The notes: generated from the letters alone by a model not told the origin. 64,000 nt of DNA from Rubrivivax sp. (GCA_027491255.1 JAIXWM010000184.1:1-64000), one strand, 5' to 3'; numbered from the stretch's first letter, positions 17,602-26,736 are shown. Made by a program: numbers and translations.

Positions 17602-19341
17602 ATGAGGCTCGGCCAGCGCGGACGCGAGCCGCGCCAGACGCGTCGCCGGACGCTCGTGACCCTGGTGGCGGTCGTCGTCCTGGCCCACCTGTTCGTCCTC
17701 CTGTGGCTCGGTGAGCGCGGTGGCGGTCTGGCCGAGCCTGGCGCGGAGTCGCTGAAACGCATCGATGTGGCGTTCGTGCAGGAACTGGCTCAGTCGGAGC
17801 CTCCCCCGGCGCCGGTCCTGCCACCGCCGTCCTCCGCCACGCCGCAGCCGGTGGTCGTGCCGCCCCTGGCGCAGCCCGAGCCGCCCCAGCCCGAGGCGCC
17901 TGAGCCCGAGCGGCCTCATGCCGAAGCACCTGCGGCCGCCGAATCTGCTGAGCTTGCCGCCTCGGCTCCGTTGGCCGAGGCGGCGGCCTCGGCTCCGCTG
18001 GCTCAGGCTGCAGCCTCGGCAGTGAACCCTGAGCCTGCGGCCTCCGCGGCCCTGGCCGAGGTGCCTGCTTCGGCGGTGATGACGGCCACCGCCGCACGGG
18101 TGGCGGACGCCGCAGCGTCGGCAGGGCCGGTGGCCGCTGCCGCGGCACCCACGAGCCCGGTCGCGCCGCCCACGCCCGCCACCGCGGCTGCGCCCACGCC
18201 TGCCGGGCCGCCCGGCAGTGCGGCCGCGGTCTCGCCTGACGCCGGAGCCATCGCTGCAGCCGCGCCCTTGCCATCCTCACCTTGGGCGCCGGGCCCCGCG
18301 CCTGCGCCAGTGACACCCACCGCACCGTCATCGGAGCTTGTCGCTGTCGCGCCAGCCCCGGTGGCTGCCCCGTTGCCCCTGACGTCGCCACTGACTCCCG
18401 CACCAGCACCGGCGCCACCCCAAGCCCCAGCACCGACTCCGACTCCGACTCCGACTCCGACTCCGACTCCGACTCCGACTCCGACTCCGACTCCGACTCC
18501 CGCCCCCGCCCCGACAGCAGATGTCGCGGCGCCGTCTGCCGCGCCGCCAACGGCCCCGGGCCGAGTGCCTCCGGCGCCCGGCGCACCGTCCGGGGCCGGT
18601 GGCGCTCCTGCCGTGGCTGGCGCGCCCGCGGCGACCGGTGGCACGGCGCCTGTCTTCGATTGGCCACCGTCGACGCGGCTGACCTACACGCTGACCGGCG
18701 ATTACCGGGGGCCGGTCCAGGGCAGGGCCCGGGTCGACTGGCTGCGCAGCGGTTCGCGCTACCAGGTGCATCTGGACGTCGAGGTCGCCCCCTTGGTGGC
18801 GCGCCGTATGTCCAGCGACGGCCTGCTCACCGAAAACGGCCTGCAGCCCCAGCGCTACGAGGAGGAGACGCGAGTGCTGTTGCGCGCGTCGCGCCGCCGC
18901 CTGGTCTTGTTCGAGCCGGGCAAGGTGCTGCTGCCCGGGCAGGACGCCGTGTCTGCACCGGCGGGCATCCAGGACACGGCGAGTCAGTTCGTGCAGTTGA
19001 CCTGGCTGTTCACCACCCGGCCGCACTTGCTGCGCCCGGGAGAGTCGGTGGAGATGCCGCTGGCCCTGCCGCGGCGCGTGGGGCGCTGGGTCTACGACGT
19101 CGTGCGGCAGGAAACGCTCGACACGCCGGTCGGACGCGTGCCCGCGTGGTATCTCCGGCCGCGTCCGGAGAACCCGGGGCGCACCGAACTCGCGGTCGAG
19201 GTCTGGATCGCGCCGACGTTGCAGTACCTGCCCGCGCGCATCCGCATCCAGCAGGACACCGAAGGCTTCATCGACCTGCTGCTGGAACGCCTGCCGCAGC
19301 AGGCTGCGCCGGCGTCGGCGGCCCCGGGCGTCGGCCGTTGA
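17602..19341 (+). CDS. DUF3108 domain protein with a long Pro/Ala periplasmic linker
   Basis: A 579-residue protein in three parts. There is one membrane helix near the N-terminus (about 18-38), a 310-residue linker of Ala, Pro, Glu and Thr that includes (PT)n, and a C-terminal DUF3108 domain (about 350-570; begins FDWPPSTRLTYTLTGDYRG). The layout resembles TonB: an inner-membrane anchor, a Pro-rich arm crossing the periplasm and a folded tip. DUF3108 is thought to be a periplasmic beta-barrel-like fold; its role is unknown. The ATG at 17602 places a basic stretch before the helix (positive inside). The linker holds 11 copies of CCGACT. Confidence 0.85.
   Translation: MRLGQRGREPRQTRRRTLVTLVAVVVLAHLFVLLWLGERGGGLAEPGAESLKRIDVAFVQELAQSEPPPAPVLPPPSSATPQPVVVPPLAQPEPPQPEAPEPERPHAEAPAAAESAELAASAPLAEAAASAPLAQAAASAVNPEPAASAALAEVPASAVMTATAARVADAAASAGPVAAAAAPTSPVAPPTPATAAAPTPAGPPGSAAAVSPDAGAIAAAAPLPSSPWAPGPAPAPVTPTAPSSELVAVAPAPVAAPLPLTSPLTPAPAPAPPQAPAPTPTPTPTPTPTPTPTPTPTPTPAPAPTADVAAPSAAPPTAPGRVPPAPGAPSGAGGAPAVAGAPAATGGTAPVFDWPPSTRLTYTLTGDYRGPVQGRARVDWLRSGSRYQVHLDVEVAPLVARRMSSDGLLTENGLQPQRYEEETRVLLRASRRRLVLFEPGKVLLPGQDAVSAPAGIQDTASQFVQLTWLFTTRPHLLRPGESVEMPLALPRRVGRWVYDVVRQETLDTPVGRVPAWYLRPRPENPGRTELAVEVWIAPTLQYLPARIRIQQDTEGFIDLLLERLPQQAAPASAAPGVGR
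18433..18498 (+). repeat. Tandem hexamer CCGACT x 11
   Basis: Eleven perfect copies of the 6-base unit CCGACT inside the DUF3108 gene, encoding alternating Pro-Thr. Because the unit is a multiple of three, slippage would change linker length without shifting the frame. The other strand and frames read Glu-Ser, Asp-Ser or Gly-Val repeats, which explains several spurious long frames here. Confidence 0.95.
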
Positions 19342-19438
19342 CATCGCGGCGCAGCCCCAGGCACCGCTCGTAGGCGGCGCGCGACCGCGCCGTATAGTGC
19401 GCGCCGACCCCGCAACGTTCCACCCTCAGAGGCGCCCG

Positions 19439-20227
19439 ATGACCCCGGAGAACATCATCGTCGAGACGCGCGGCGAAGGCCCGCTGCGAGCCGGCCTGAT
19501 CACGCTGAACCGCCCCAAGCAGCTCAATGCCCTCAATGATGCGCTGATGGACGAACTCGGCGCAGCGCTGCTGGCGTTCGACGCCGACGACTCGGTCGGC
19601 TGCATCGTCGTCACCGGCAGCGCCAAGGCCTTCGCCGCGGGCGCCGACATCTCCGCGATGGCGAAGCTGCAGTACCGCGAGGCGGTGCTCAGTGGCTTCA
19701 TCACGCGCAACTGGGAGACCATGCTGCGCGTGCGCAAGCCGGTGATCGCCGCGGTGGCGGGGTTCGCGCTCGGCGGGGGCTGCGAACTGGCGATGATGTG
19801 CGACCTCGTGATCGCCGCCGACAGCGCGAAATTCGGCCAGCCCGAGATCAAGCTCGGCATCATCCCCGGGGCCGGCGGCACCCAGCGCCTGCCGCGGGCG
19901 GTGGGCAAGGCCAAGGCCATGGACCTCGTGCTCACCGGACGCATGATGGATGCGGCCGAGGCCGAGCGCAGCGGGCTCGTGGCGCGCGTCGTGCCGGCCG
20001 ACCGCCTGCTCGACGAGGCCCTGTCCGCGGCGGCAGCGATCTGCGCGCTCGGGCTGCCGAGCGTGATCGCGGCCAAGGAGTGCGTGAACCAGGCCTTCGA
20101 AGGGTCTCTGACGCAGGGGATCGTCCACGAGCGGCGCACTTTCCACGCCCTGTTCGCCACCGAGGACCAGAAGGAAGGGATGGATGCCTTCCTCTCGAAG
20201 CGACCGCCGCAGTTCAGGCACCGCTGA
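19439..20227 (+). CDS. Enoyl-CoA hydratase
   Basis: A 262-residue crotonase-fold enzyme with the two oxyanion-hole segments (AFAAGADIS and LGGGCELAM) and both catalytic glutamates, E116 (CELAM) and E136 (GQPEIKLG). It therefore should hydrate 2-enoyl-CoA in fatty acid or amino acid breakdown. The length matches short-chain EchA/PaaF proteins. A possible -10 box TATAGT lies at 19393-19398, 41 bases before the ATG. The gene stands alone between the DUF3108 gene and a convergent PNPOx-like gene. Confidence 0.92.
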   Translation: MTPENIIVETRGEGPLRAGLITLNRPKQLNALNDALMDELGAALLAFDADDSVGCIVVTGSAKAFAAGADISAMAKLQYREAVLSGFITRNWETMLRVRKPVIAAVAGFALGGGCELAMMCDLVIAADSAKFGQPEIKLGIIPGAGGTQRLPRAVGKAKAMDLVLTGRMMDAAEAERSGLVARVVPADRLLDEALSAAAAICALGLPSVIAAKECVNQAFEGSLTQGIVHERRTFHALFATEDQKEGMDAFLSKRPPQFRHR

Positions 20228-20251
20228 GCGCGGGACCACCGGCAGGCGCGT

Positions 20252-20863
20252 TCAGGGCTGAATCCAGACCTCACCCTGGGCGTCGAAGCGGGCGCGGCGG
20301 GGGCCGTCGGCGTGCAGTTCGAGCCAATCCACCCCGAGCACTTCGGCATGCACCACCGCGAAATTCGTCCGCGGGCCGCCGTCAGGCTCGCGCTCGGCGG
20401 CTACCAGAGGCAGCCCTGGCGCCAGCGGTGACATGTAGTCCTGCGCGGCGGGCGTCATGCGCAGCCGAGCCCACCGCGGCTGGACGCTGCGCTCTTCGGT
20501 GTCGATGCGCAGCCGCACCTGCAGCCGCAACTGCCATGACAGGCGCGGGCACCAGGCGAGCAAGGTGCCCAGGGGCTGCTGACCGATCTGAGCCACCTTG
20601 CGCGAGCGCGCGTCGGTGTAGAAGCGCAGGCACTGCGCCGCTGCGTCGACCTCGCGCAGGATGACCACGCGCGCGTCGGCCCGGTCGGCGTCCACGGTGG
20701 CCAGGGCGAGCGTGCGCCAGCCGTGATCGCGCTCTTGCGCGGCGCGTTCCAGCTCGAGCCAGCAGGCCCGCCGCAGCAGGCCGAGGGACTCGATGCGCGC
20801 GACGGGCGTGGTCCCCTGCGGCGCGCGGGGGTCGTGCGTGGGGCGGCGACGCTCAGGATTCAC
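20252..20863 (-). CDS. Pyridoxamine 5'-phosphate oxidase-like FMN-binding protein
   Basis: A 203-residue protein of the PNPOx-like split-barrel type. The N-terminal half has the flavin-binding core (WRTLALATVDADRADARVVILREV, FYTDARSRKVAQI) and the C-terminal part holds the PVAA-like segment and RARFDAQG. It lacks the full PdxH C-terminal motif, so it fits the Alr4036-type group and not true PdxH. A GTG at 20863 overlaps the lysS end by 11 bases and starts just before the conserved text; an ATG at 20893 would overlap lysS further. It is probably co-transcribed with lysS. The substrate is unknown. Confidence 0.78.
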   Translation of the reverse strand: MNPERRRPTHDPRAPQGTTPVARIESLGLLRRACWLELERAAQERDHGWRTLALATVDADRADARVVILREVDAAAQCLRFYTDARSRKVAQIGQQPLGTLLAWCPRLSWQLRLQVRLRIDTEERSVQPRWARLRMTPAAQDYMSPLAPGLPLVAAEREPDGGPRTNFAVVHAEVLGVDWLELHADGPRRARFDAQGEVWIQP

Positions 20864-22394
20864 GGCGCAGGGCCGGGAAGAGCACGACGTCACGGATGCT
20901 GGGGCTGTCGGTCAGCAGCATCACGAGGCGGTCGATGCCGATGCCGCAACCGCCCGTGGGTGGCATCCCGTACTCGAGCGCGCGGATGAAGTCGGCGTCG
21001 AAGTACATCGCCTCCTCGTCGCCGGACTCCTTCGCCCGGGCCTGCTGGGCGAAGCGTGCCGCCTGATCCTCGGCGTCATTCAGCTCGGAGAAGCCATTGG
21101 CCAGCTCGCGCCCGGTGACGAAGAGCTCGAAGCGTTCGGTGACCGTGGGGTCCTGGTCGGAGGCGCGCGCCAGTGGGGAGACCTCCACCGGGTAGTCGAC
21201 GATGAAGGTGGGCTCCCACAGCTGGTGCTCGACCTCGGCCTCGAACAGGCCGAACTGCAGCTCGGCCAGGCTCCAGTGCGCCGGCGGCTCCTCGCCGTGT
21301 GACTTCAGCCGCTCGTGCAGCAGCCTCGCGTCGCGCGCCGCCTCGGGCGTGAGGCCCGCATGCCGGACCAGCGCGTCGACCACGGTCAGGCGCGCGAACG
21401 GACGGTCCAGGTCGACCGGACGGCCGGCGTACTGCAGCGTGGCCGAGCCCGTGGCCTGGCGTGCGGCATGCCGCAGCAGTTGCTCGGTGAAGTCCATCAG
21501 GTCGTGGTGGTTCCAGTACGCCGCGTAGAACTCCATCATCGTGAATTCCGGGTTGTGCCGGACGCTGATGCCTTCGTTGCGGAAGTTGCGGTTGATCTCG
21601 AACACGCGCTCGAAGCCGCCCACCACCAGGCGCTTGAGGTAGAGCTCGGGCGCGATGCGCAGGAACATCTGCTGGTCCAGCGCGTTGTGGTGGGTGACGA
21701 AGGGCTTGGCATTGGCGCCCCCGGGGATCGGGTGGAGCATCGGCGTCTCGACCTCGAGGAAGCCGTGCTCGACCATGAAGTTGCGGATCGAGCTCACCGC
21801 CTTGCTGCGCGCGACGAAGCGCGAGCGCGCATGTTCGTCGGTGATCAGGTCGACGTAGCGCTGGCGGTATTTCTGCTCCTGGTCGGTCATGCCATGGAAC
21901 TTGTCGGGCAGCGGCCGCAGGCTCTTGGTCAGCAGGCGGACGCGGTCGGCCTTGACGCTGAGCTCACCGGTGCGGGTGCGGAACAGCGTGCCCTCGCAGC
22001 CGAGGATGTCGCCCAGGTCCCAGTGCTTGAAGGCGGCCAGCGCCTCGGCGCCGACGGCGTCCTGGGTGACATAGACCTGCAGCCGGCCCGAGCCGTCCTG
22101 CAACGTGCCGAAGCAGGCCTTGCCCATCACGCGCTTGAGCATCATCCGGCCGGCGATCGACACGCGAATGCCCTGGGGCTCGAGTTCCTCGTTCGGGACC
22201 TGGCCGTGACGCAGGTGCAGGTCGCGCGCCTGGTGCGTGGGCTTGAAGTCGTTGGGGAAGGCCGCCGCACCGGCAGCGCGTGCCTGGGTGCGCAGCTGCG
22301 CGAGCTTCTCGCGCCGCTCGGCCATCAGCTGGTTGTCGTCGGCGCTCGCGCCCGGAGCGGCAGCGGATGGCATGTGGGGAGCAGGCGTGGACAT
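20853..22394 (-). CDS. lysS: Lysyl-tRNA synthetase (class II)
   Basis: A 513-residue class IIb synthetase that charges tRNA-Lys. It has an N-terminal OB fold (about 60-165), motif 1 (EVETPMLHPIPGGANAKPF), motif 2 (FRNEGISVRHNPEFTMMEFY) and motif 3 (GCGIGIDRLVMLL) near the end. The first 25 residues are an Ala-rich extension of low conservation, so the exact start is less sure. A divergent 288-base gap separates it from the polysaccharide genes. Confidence 0.97.
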   Translation of the reverse strand: MSTPAPHMPSAAAPGASADDNQLMAERREKLAQLRTQARAAGAAAFPNDFKPTHQARDLHLRHGQVPNEELEPQGIRVSIAGRMMLKRVMGKACFGTLQDGSGRLQVYVTQDAVGAEALAAFKHWDLGDILGCEGTLFRTRTGELSVKADRVRLLTKSLRPLPDKFHGMTDQEQKYRQRYVDLITDEHARSRFVARSKAVSSIRNFMVEHGFLEVETPMLHPIPGGANAKPFVTHHNALDQQMFLRIAPELYLKRLVVGGFERVFEINRNFRNEGISVRHNPEFTMMEFYAAYWNHHDLMDFTEQLLRHAARQATGSATLQYAGRPVDLDRPFARLTVVDALVRHAGLTPEAARDARLLHERLKSHGEEPPAHWSLAELQFGLFEAEVEHQLWEPTFIVDYPVEVSPLARASDQDPTVTERFELFVTGRELANGFSELNDAEDQAARFAQQARAKESGDEEAMYFDADFIRALEYGMPPTGGCGIGIDRLVMLLTDSPSIRDVVLFPALRRES

Positions 22395-22503
22395 GGGGCG
22401 GCGCGTAGCAAGGGCGGGTCGGGATTCTAGGCGCCGGTCCCCGTGCGGCCGCGGGCGATGGCCGACCTGCCGACGCGCGGCCTGCGCGGGTGCAACCTGC
22501 GCC

Positions 22504-22531
22504 TTCGGCGTGCGGCCGGGCGCCTGATAAT
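22504..22531 (+). promoter_or_regulatory. Possible promoter for the polysaccharide gene cluster
   Basis: TTCGGC (22504-22509) and GATAAT (22526-22531) are 16 bases apart in the otherwise very GC-rich 288-base gap before the first aminotransferase. The -35 box is weak. No other sigma-70-like pair stood out in this gap. Confidence 0.25.
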
Positions 22532-22682
22532 CCGGGCCCGGGCGCATCGGGTCGACAGGGCCCGCCCCGGGGCGTGCATCGGCACGGGCACGCCGATGCC
22601 TGCATCCGCGCCTGTCCGGTACGAATACGAGCAGGGCGTGTCGCCCGCCAGCCCGAGGAACCCACGACGCCTCGACCCGCCC

Positions 22683-23801
22683 ATGCAGTTCATCGACCTG
22701 AAATCCCAGTACGCGGCGCTGAAGCCGGCGATCGACGCCGGCATCCAGCGCGTGCTCGACCATGGCCAGTACATCATGGGCCCGGAGGTGGCCGAACTCG
22801 AGCAGCGCCTGGCCGCGTTCAGCGGCGCCAGCCACTGCGTCACCGTGGCCAGCGGCACCGAGGCGCTGCTGATCTCGCTGATGGCCCTGGGCATCGGGCC
22901 GGGCGACGAGGTCATCACCACGCCCTTCACCTTTGCCGCCACGGCCGAGGTCATCGTGCTGCTGGGCGCGGTGCCGGTCTTCGTCGACATCGAGCCCGAC
23001 ACCTGCAACATCGACGCCGCCCGGATCGAGGCCCGGATCACGCCGCGCACCCGCGCCATCATGCCGGTGAGCCTGTACGGCCAGGTGGCCGACATGGACG
23101 CCATCCAGGCCGTGGCCGCCCGCCACGGCCTGCCGGTGATCGAGGACGCCGCGCAAAGCTTCGGGGCCGTCTACCGCGGCCGCCGCAGCGGGGCGCTGTC
23201 GACGCTGGGCTGCACCAGCTTCTTCCCGAGCAAGCCCCTGGGGTGTTATGGCGACGGCGGCGCGATCTTCACCAGCGACGAGGCGCTGGCCCGGGCCTGC
23301 CGCGAGATCCGCGTCCATGGCCAGAGCCAGCGCTACATCCACACCCGCGTGGGCGTGGGCGGGCGCATGGACACGCTGCAGTGCGCCGTCGTGCTCGCCA
23401 AGCTGGGCCGCTTCGAGTGGGAACTCGGTCGCCGTCGGGCGCTGGGGGCGCGTTACCACGCGCTGCTGCAGGCGACGCCGGGCGTGGGCCTGCTGGCCGT
23501 GCGCGACGACCGCGACTGCGTCTGGGCCCAGTACACGGTGTTCGTCGACGAGCGCGATCGGGTGCAGCAGGCACTGCAGGCGCGCGGCATCCCCACCGCC
23601 GTGCATTACCCGCGGCCGCTGCACCTGCAGCCGGCCTACGCATCGCTGTGCTGCAGCGACTGCTGCCCGGCCAGCGTGCACGCCGGGCAGCACGTGATGA
23701 GCCTGCCGATGAGCGCCGACCTGACCGAGGTCCAGCAGGACGAGGTGGTGGCGGCGTTGCGCGAGGCGGTGGCGACCGTGGCCGCCCCGGAGATTTCATG
23801 A
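22683..23801 (+). CDS. DegT/DnrJ/EryC1 sugar aminotransferase (WbpE-like)
   Basis: A 372-residue PLP enzyme of the nucleotide-sugar aminotransferase family. The PLP lysine is K184 in FFPSKPLGCYGDGG, with the SGTEAL phosphate loop near 57-62 and IEDAAQ near 153-158. The sequence MQFIDLKSQYAALK and FFPSKPLGCYG is closest in character to WbpE/WlbC-type enzymes, which add an amino group to UDP-3-keto-N-acetylhexosaminuronic acid. It is the first gene of the cluster. Its stop overlaps the epimerase ATG (ATGA). Confidence 0.9.
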   Translation: MQFIDLKSQYAALKPAIDAGIQRVLDHGQYIMGPEVAELEQRLAAFSGASHCVTVASGTEALLISLMALGIGPGDEVITTPFTFAATAEVIVLLGAVPVFVDIEPDTCNIDAARIEARITPRTRAIMPVSLYGQVADMDAIQAVAARHGLPVIEDAAQSFGAVYRGRRSGALSTLGCTSFFPSKPLGCYGDGGAIFTSDEALARACREIRVHGQSQRYIHTRVGVGGRMDTLQCAVVLAKLGRFEWELGRRRALGARYHALLQATPGVGLLAVRDDRDCVWAQYTVFVDERDRVQQALQARGIPTAVHYPRPLHLQPAYASLCCSDCCPASVHAGQHVMSLPMSADLTEVQQDEVVAALREAVATVAAPEIS

Positions 23802-24787
23802 TCGAAGGCAAGACCCTGTTCATCACCGGCGGCGCCGGCTTCATCGCCAGCACCCTGATCGCCCGGCTGGCCGAGCGCAACCGCATCGTCGTCTACGACA
23901 ACTACACGCGCAACACGCTCAAGGGCACCCCCTACGACCGTCACCCGAACGTGCGCCAGGTGCAGGGCGATGTGCTCGACTTCGAGCACCTGAAGGCGCA
24001 CATGGCGGGCGCGGACATCGTGGTCCACGCCGCGGCGATCGCCGGCATCGACAGCACGGTCAAGAATCCGGTGACGACGATGCGCGTCAACATGATCGGC
24101 ACCGCCAACGCGCTGGAGGCGGCGCAGCAGGTCGGTGGCATCGAGCGCTTCGTCGAGTTCTCGACCTCCGAGGTCTTCGGCTCCCAGGCCTTCAAGGTCG
24201 ACGAGGCGGCGCAGACCGTCACCGGCGCGGTGGGCGAGGCGCGCTGGACCTACGCGGTGAGCAAGCTCGCCGGCGAGCACCTGGCGCACGCCTACTTCAA
24301 GCAGCACGGCCTGCCCACCGTCACCGTGCGGCCCTTCAACGTCTACGGCCCCGGCCAGACTGGCGAGGGCGCGCTGTCGATCTTCATCCGCAAGGCGCTG
24401 CGCAACGAGGACCTGCTGATCTTCGGCGACGGCACGCAGATCCGCGCCTGGTGCTTCGTCGACGACATGGTCGAGGGCGTGATGGCCTGCCTCGAGCACC
24501 CGAACGCGGTCGGCCAGTCCTTCAACATCGGCAACGCGCGCGCAGTCACCACCATCTACGGCCTGGCCGAGGCGGTGCTGCGCGTGACGGGCAGCCGGGC
24601 CCGCATCCAGTTCCGCCAGGCGCTGTCGGCCGACATCGAGCTGCGCATCCCCAACGTCGACAAGGCGCGCGATCTGATCGGCTTCGCCGCGCGGGTCGAC
24701 CTCGAGGAAGGGCTGCGGCGCACCGCCGAGTGGATCGCCCGCCACGAGTCCGACCTGCCGGCGCTGGCGCCGATCTTTCGCAGCTGA
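23798..24787 (+). CDS. NAD-dependent nucleotide-sugar epimerase/dehydratase
   Basis: A 329-residue extended SDR protein. The NAD-binding loop GGAGFIAS is at 11-18, the catalytic triad is STSE (122-125) with Y152 and K156 (YAVSK), and RPFNVYGPGQ follows. Such enzymes epimerise or dehydrate NDP-sugars. Two aminotransferases flank it, so it probably supplies keto-sugars or sets the stereochemistry of an amino sugar. The next gene starts 17 bases later. Confidence 0.88.
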   Translation: MIEGKTLFITGGAGFIASTLIARLAERNRIVVYDNYTRNTLKGTPYDRHPNVRQVQGDVLDFEHLKAHMAGADIVVHAAAIAGIDSTVKNPVTTMRVNMIGTANALEAAQQVGGIERFVEFSTSEVFGSQAFKVDEAAQTVTGAVGEARWTYAVSKLAGEHLAHAYFKQHGLPTVTVRPFNVYGPGQTGEGALSIFIRKALRNEDLLIFGDGTQIRAWCFVDDMVEGVMACLEHPNAVGQSFNIGNARAVTTIYGLAEAVLRVTGSRARIQFRQALSADIELRIPNVDKARDLIGFAARVDLEEGLRRTAEWIARHESDLPALAPIFRS

Positions 24788-24804
24788 AGTCCACGGACAC
24801 GGTG

Positions 24805-25908
24805 ATGCTGCGCCTGTCGCTGCCCCACGTCGACGATGACGCCATCGCTGCGGCGGTCGCGGTGCTGCGCAGCGGTCAACTGGTGCACGGCCCGCAGGGC
24901 GCCGCCTTCGAGGCCGAGTTGGCGGCCTACCTGGGCGCGCGCCATGTGGTGGTCGTCTCCTCCGGCACCGCCGCGTTGCACCTGGCCCTGGTGGCGCTGG
25001 GCGTGGGCCCGGGCGACGCGGTGCTGGTGCCCGACTTCACCTTTCCCGCCACTGGCAACGTGGTGCGCCTGGTCGGCGCGCGGCCGGTGCTCGTCGACGT
25101 CGACCCGGGCACCTACTGCGTCACGCCGCAGGGTCTGGAGGCTGCGATCGCCGCCTTCCGTGGTCCCGAGAGGCTGCGCGCGGTGATGCCGGTGCATGAG
25201 TTCGGCCAGCCCGCGGCCATCGACGCCATCGCCGCGCTGGCCCGGGTCCACGGCCTGGCGGTGGTCGAGGATGCGGCCTGCGCGATCGGTGCCACGCTGG
25301 CCGGGCGCAAGCTCGGGACCTTCGGCGAGATCGGCTGCTTCTCGCTGCACCCGCGCAAGACCTTGACCACCGGCGAGGGCGGCGTGCTCGCCACCGACGA
25401 CGACGCGCTGGCGCGCCGGCTGCGGCGCCTGCGCAGCCACGGCATCGAACGTGATGCCGCCGGCATGCACTTCGTCGAAGCGGGCTGGAACCTGCGTCTG
25501 ACCGACATCCAGTCGGCGCTCGGCCGCGCCCAGCTGCCCAGGCTCGACGGGTGGATCGCCGCTCGGCGTGTGCTGGCGCAGGCCTACCGCGAGGCCCTGG
25601 CACCGCTGGCGGAGGCGGGTCGGCTCACCCTCCCGGCGGCGGCCGAAGGCCACAGCTGGCAGACCTTCATGACCGTGCTCGCCGATGGCGTGGACCGTTC
25701 CGCCGTGATCCGTGCGCTTGCCGCGCAGGGCATCGAGACCAACCTCGGCGCGCAGTGCCTGTCTGTGCTTGCCCCCTTCGCCGGCTGCGGCGGTGGGCCG
25801 GTGGCCGCGCGCCTGTACCGCCAGGGGCTGGCGCTGCCCTTCTGCGAACAGTACGGTGTCGGCGAGGTGTCGCGTGTGGCGGCGGCGCTGGCCGACGCGC
25901 TGGCCTGA
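24805..25908 (+). CDS. DegT/DnrJ/EryC1 sugar aminotransferase, second copy
   Basis: A 367-residue PLP aminotransferase. K185 lies in CFSLHPRKTLTTGEGG, and there is an SSGTAALHLAL loop near 52-62 and VVEDAA near 153-158. It differs clearly from the copy at 22683 (HPRKTLTTGEGG against FPSKPLGCYGDGG), so it is a separate function and not a recent duplicate. Its neighbours suggest a second amination step or a glycosamine branch of the same repeat unit. A GTG at 24802 just before the ATG is an equivalent start. Confidence 0.9.
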   Translation: MLRLSLPHVDDDAIAAAVAVLRSGQLVHGPQGAAFEAELAAYLGARHVVVVSSGTAALHLALVALGVGPGDAVLVPDFTFPATGNVVRLVGARPVLVDVDPGTYCVTPQGLEAAIAAFRGPERLRAVMPVHEFGQPAAIDAIAALARVHGLAVVEDAACAIGATLAGRKLGTFGEIGCFSLHPRKTLTTGEGGVLATDDDALARRLRRLRSHGIERDAAGMHFVEAGWNLRLTDIQSALGRAQLPRLDGWIAARRVLAQAYREALAPLAEAGRLTLPAAAEGHSWQTFMTVLADGVDRSAVIRALAAQGIETNLGAQCLSVLAPFAGCGGGPVAARLYRQGLALPFCEQYGVGEVSRVAAALADALA

Positions 25909-25913
25909 CGTGC

Positions 25914-26546
25914 ATGGCTGACCTCGACCGCCTCCTCGACGGCCTGGCGCCTGGCTGGCAACGGCAGCTCGAGGCCGTGCTGGGCGCGCGCGTGGACTCC
26001 GAGCGCAACCGCGGCCTGCGCGACGAGATCGTGCGCCGCTTCCTCGCGCAGTTGCTCACCGACGACGAGCGCGCGAAGCTGCTGGGCCTGCCGGTGAGCT
26101 GCCGCGTGCGCGAGAACACCAAGGTGCTGATGCCCGAGAAGTTGCGCTGCGGCGAGCATGTCTGGGTGGGCGAGAACGCCTACCTCGACGCCTCGGGCGG
26201 GCTGGAGATCGGCGACCACGCCACCATCGGCGTCGGCGTCTTCGTCTGGACGCACACCAGCGTGCTGGCCAACCTGCTGGGCGCCAACGCGCCTGGCGGG
26301 GCGCATGTGATCCGCCGGCCGGTGAAGATCGGCAGCCGCTGCTACATCGTCGGGCCGTCGGTGATCAACCCGGGCGTGACGATCGGCGACGGCGCGCTGG
26401 TGCTGCCGATGTCGGTGGTGACCAGGGACGTGCCGCCGGGTGCGGTGGTCGCGGGCGCGCCGGCCGAGGTGAAGTCGCAGGTCGACGAGGCCTTCGTCGA
26501 GCGCTTGCGCGCCGAGCTGCGGGCGCAGCGCGCGGCGGGCGCCTGA
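25914..26546 (+). CDS. Hexapeptide-repeat acyltransferase
   Basis: A 210-residue protein. An N-terminal helical part (1-60) precedes a left-handed beta-helix of hexapeptide repeats (about 65-185), including LEIGDHATIGVGVFVWTHTS, VKIGSRCYIVGPSVI and VTIGDGALVLPMSVVTRDV, ending PPGAVVAGAPA. These proteins form trimers that acetylate sugars; the WTHTS and VAGAPA parts are typical of the NodL/WbbJ type. It follows two aminotransferases, so N-acetylation of the new amino group is the natural guess. Repeat copy C begins 25 bases after the stop. Confidence 0.88.
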   Translation: MADLDRLLDGLAPGWQRQLEAVLGARVDSERNRGLRDEIVRRFLAQLLTDDERAKLLGLPVSCRVRENTKVLMPEKLRCGEHVWVGENAYLDASGGLEIGDHATIGVGVFVWTHTSVLANLLGANAPGGAHVIRRPVKIGSRCYIVGPSVINPGVTIGDGALVLPMSVVTRDVPPGAVVAGAPAEVKSQVDEAFVERLRAELRAQRAAGA

Positions 26547-26570
26547 GCGGCTGAGCGGCTGAGCGCCTGG
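26547..26570 (+). repeat. Short tandem octamer CTGAGCGG
   Basis: CTGAGCGG is repeated, with a third degenerate unit, in the 24 bases between the acyltransferase stop and repeat copy C. It is a local low-complexity stretch and may reflect slippage at the left edge of the larger repeat. Confidence 0.5.
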
Positions 26571-26724
26571 GAGCCTTACCCCATGACCGCCTTTCAAGCC
26601 CGAACGCCCCGGCCCGTCGATGCGAGTCCTCGCCATGGCCCGAGCGAGGGCCCCAGTTCGCGCCTGGACCCGGGGCGGACGGGCTCGCCTTTCGGGCACG
26701 GCAGACACCGTTTCAGGCCCTGAG
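26571..26724 (+). repeat. Intercistronic 154-bp repeat, copy C
   Basis: It aligns over its full length with 63433-63587 and, more weakly, with 17263-17416. It starts GAGCCTTACCCCATGACCG and ends TTTCAGGCCCTGAG. The right end runs directly into the ribosome site of the next gene. It lies between the acyltransferase and a glycosyltransferase, all in the same direction. Confidence 0.65.
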
Positions 26725-26736
26725 GAGCGCCGCGTG
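26721..26736 (+). promoter_or_regulatory. Ribosome site that fixes a GTG start
   Basis: TGAGGAG at 26721-26727 sits 6 bases before GTG 26734-26736. This favours a GTG start for the glycosyltransferase over upstream ATGs at 26620 and 26635, which lie inside the repeat. Confidence 0.6.

Noticed and set aside
17339..17605. 88-codon frame with an ATGA overlap onto the DUF3108 gene
   Set aside because: It starts inside repeat copy A, has no protein-like conserved text and no ribosome site.
18433..18498. CRISPR-like tandem repeat
   Set aside because: The units are 6 bases with no spacers and lie inside a coding region, so this is a simple sequence repeat.
16472..18667. Long minus frame with a Glu-Ser repeat
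   Set aside because: The Glu-Ser run is the complement of the CCGACT array; the real gene is the DUF3108 protein on the plus strand.
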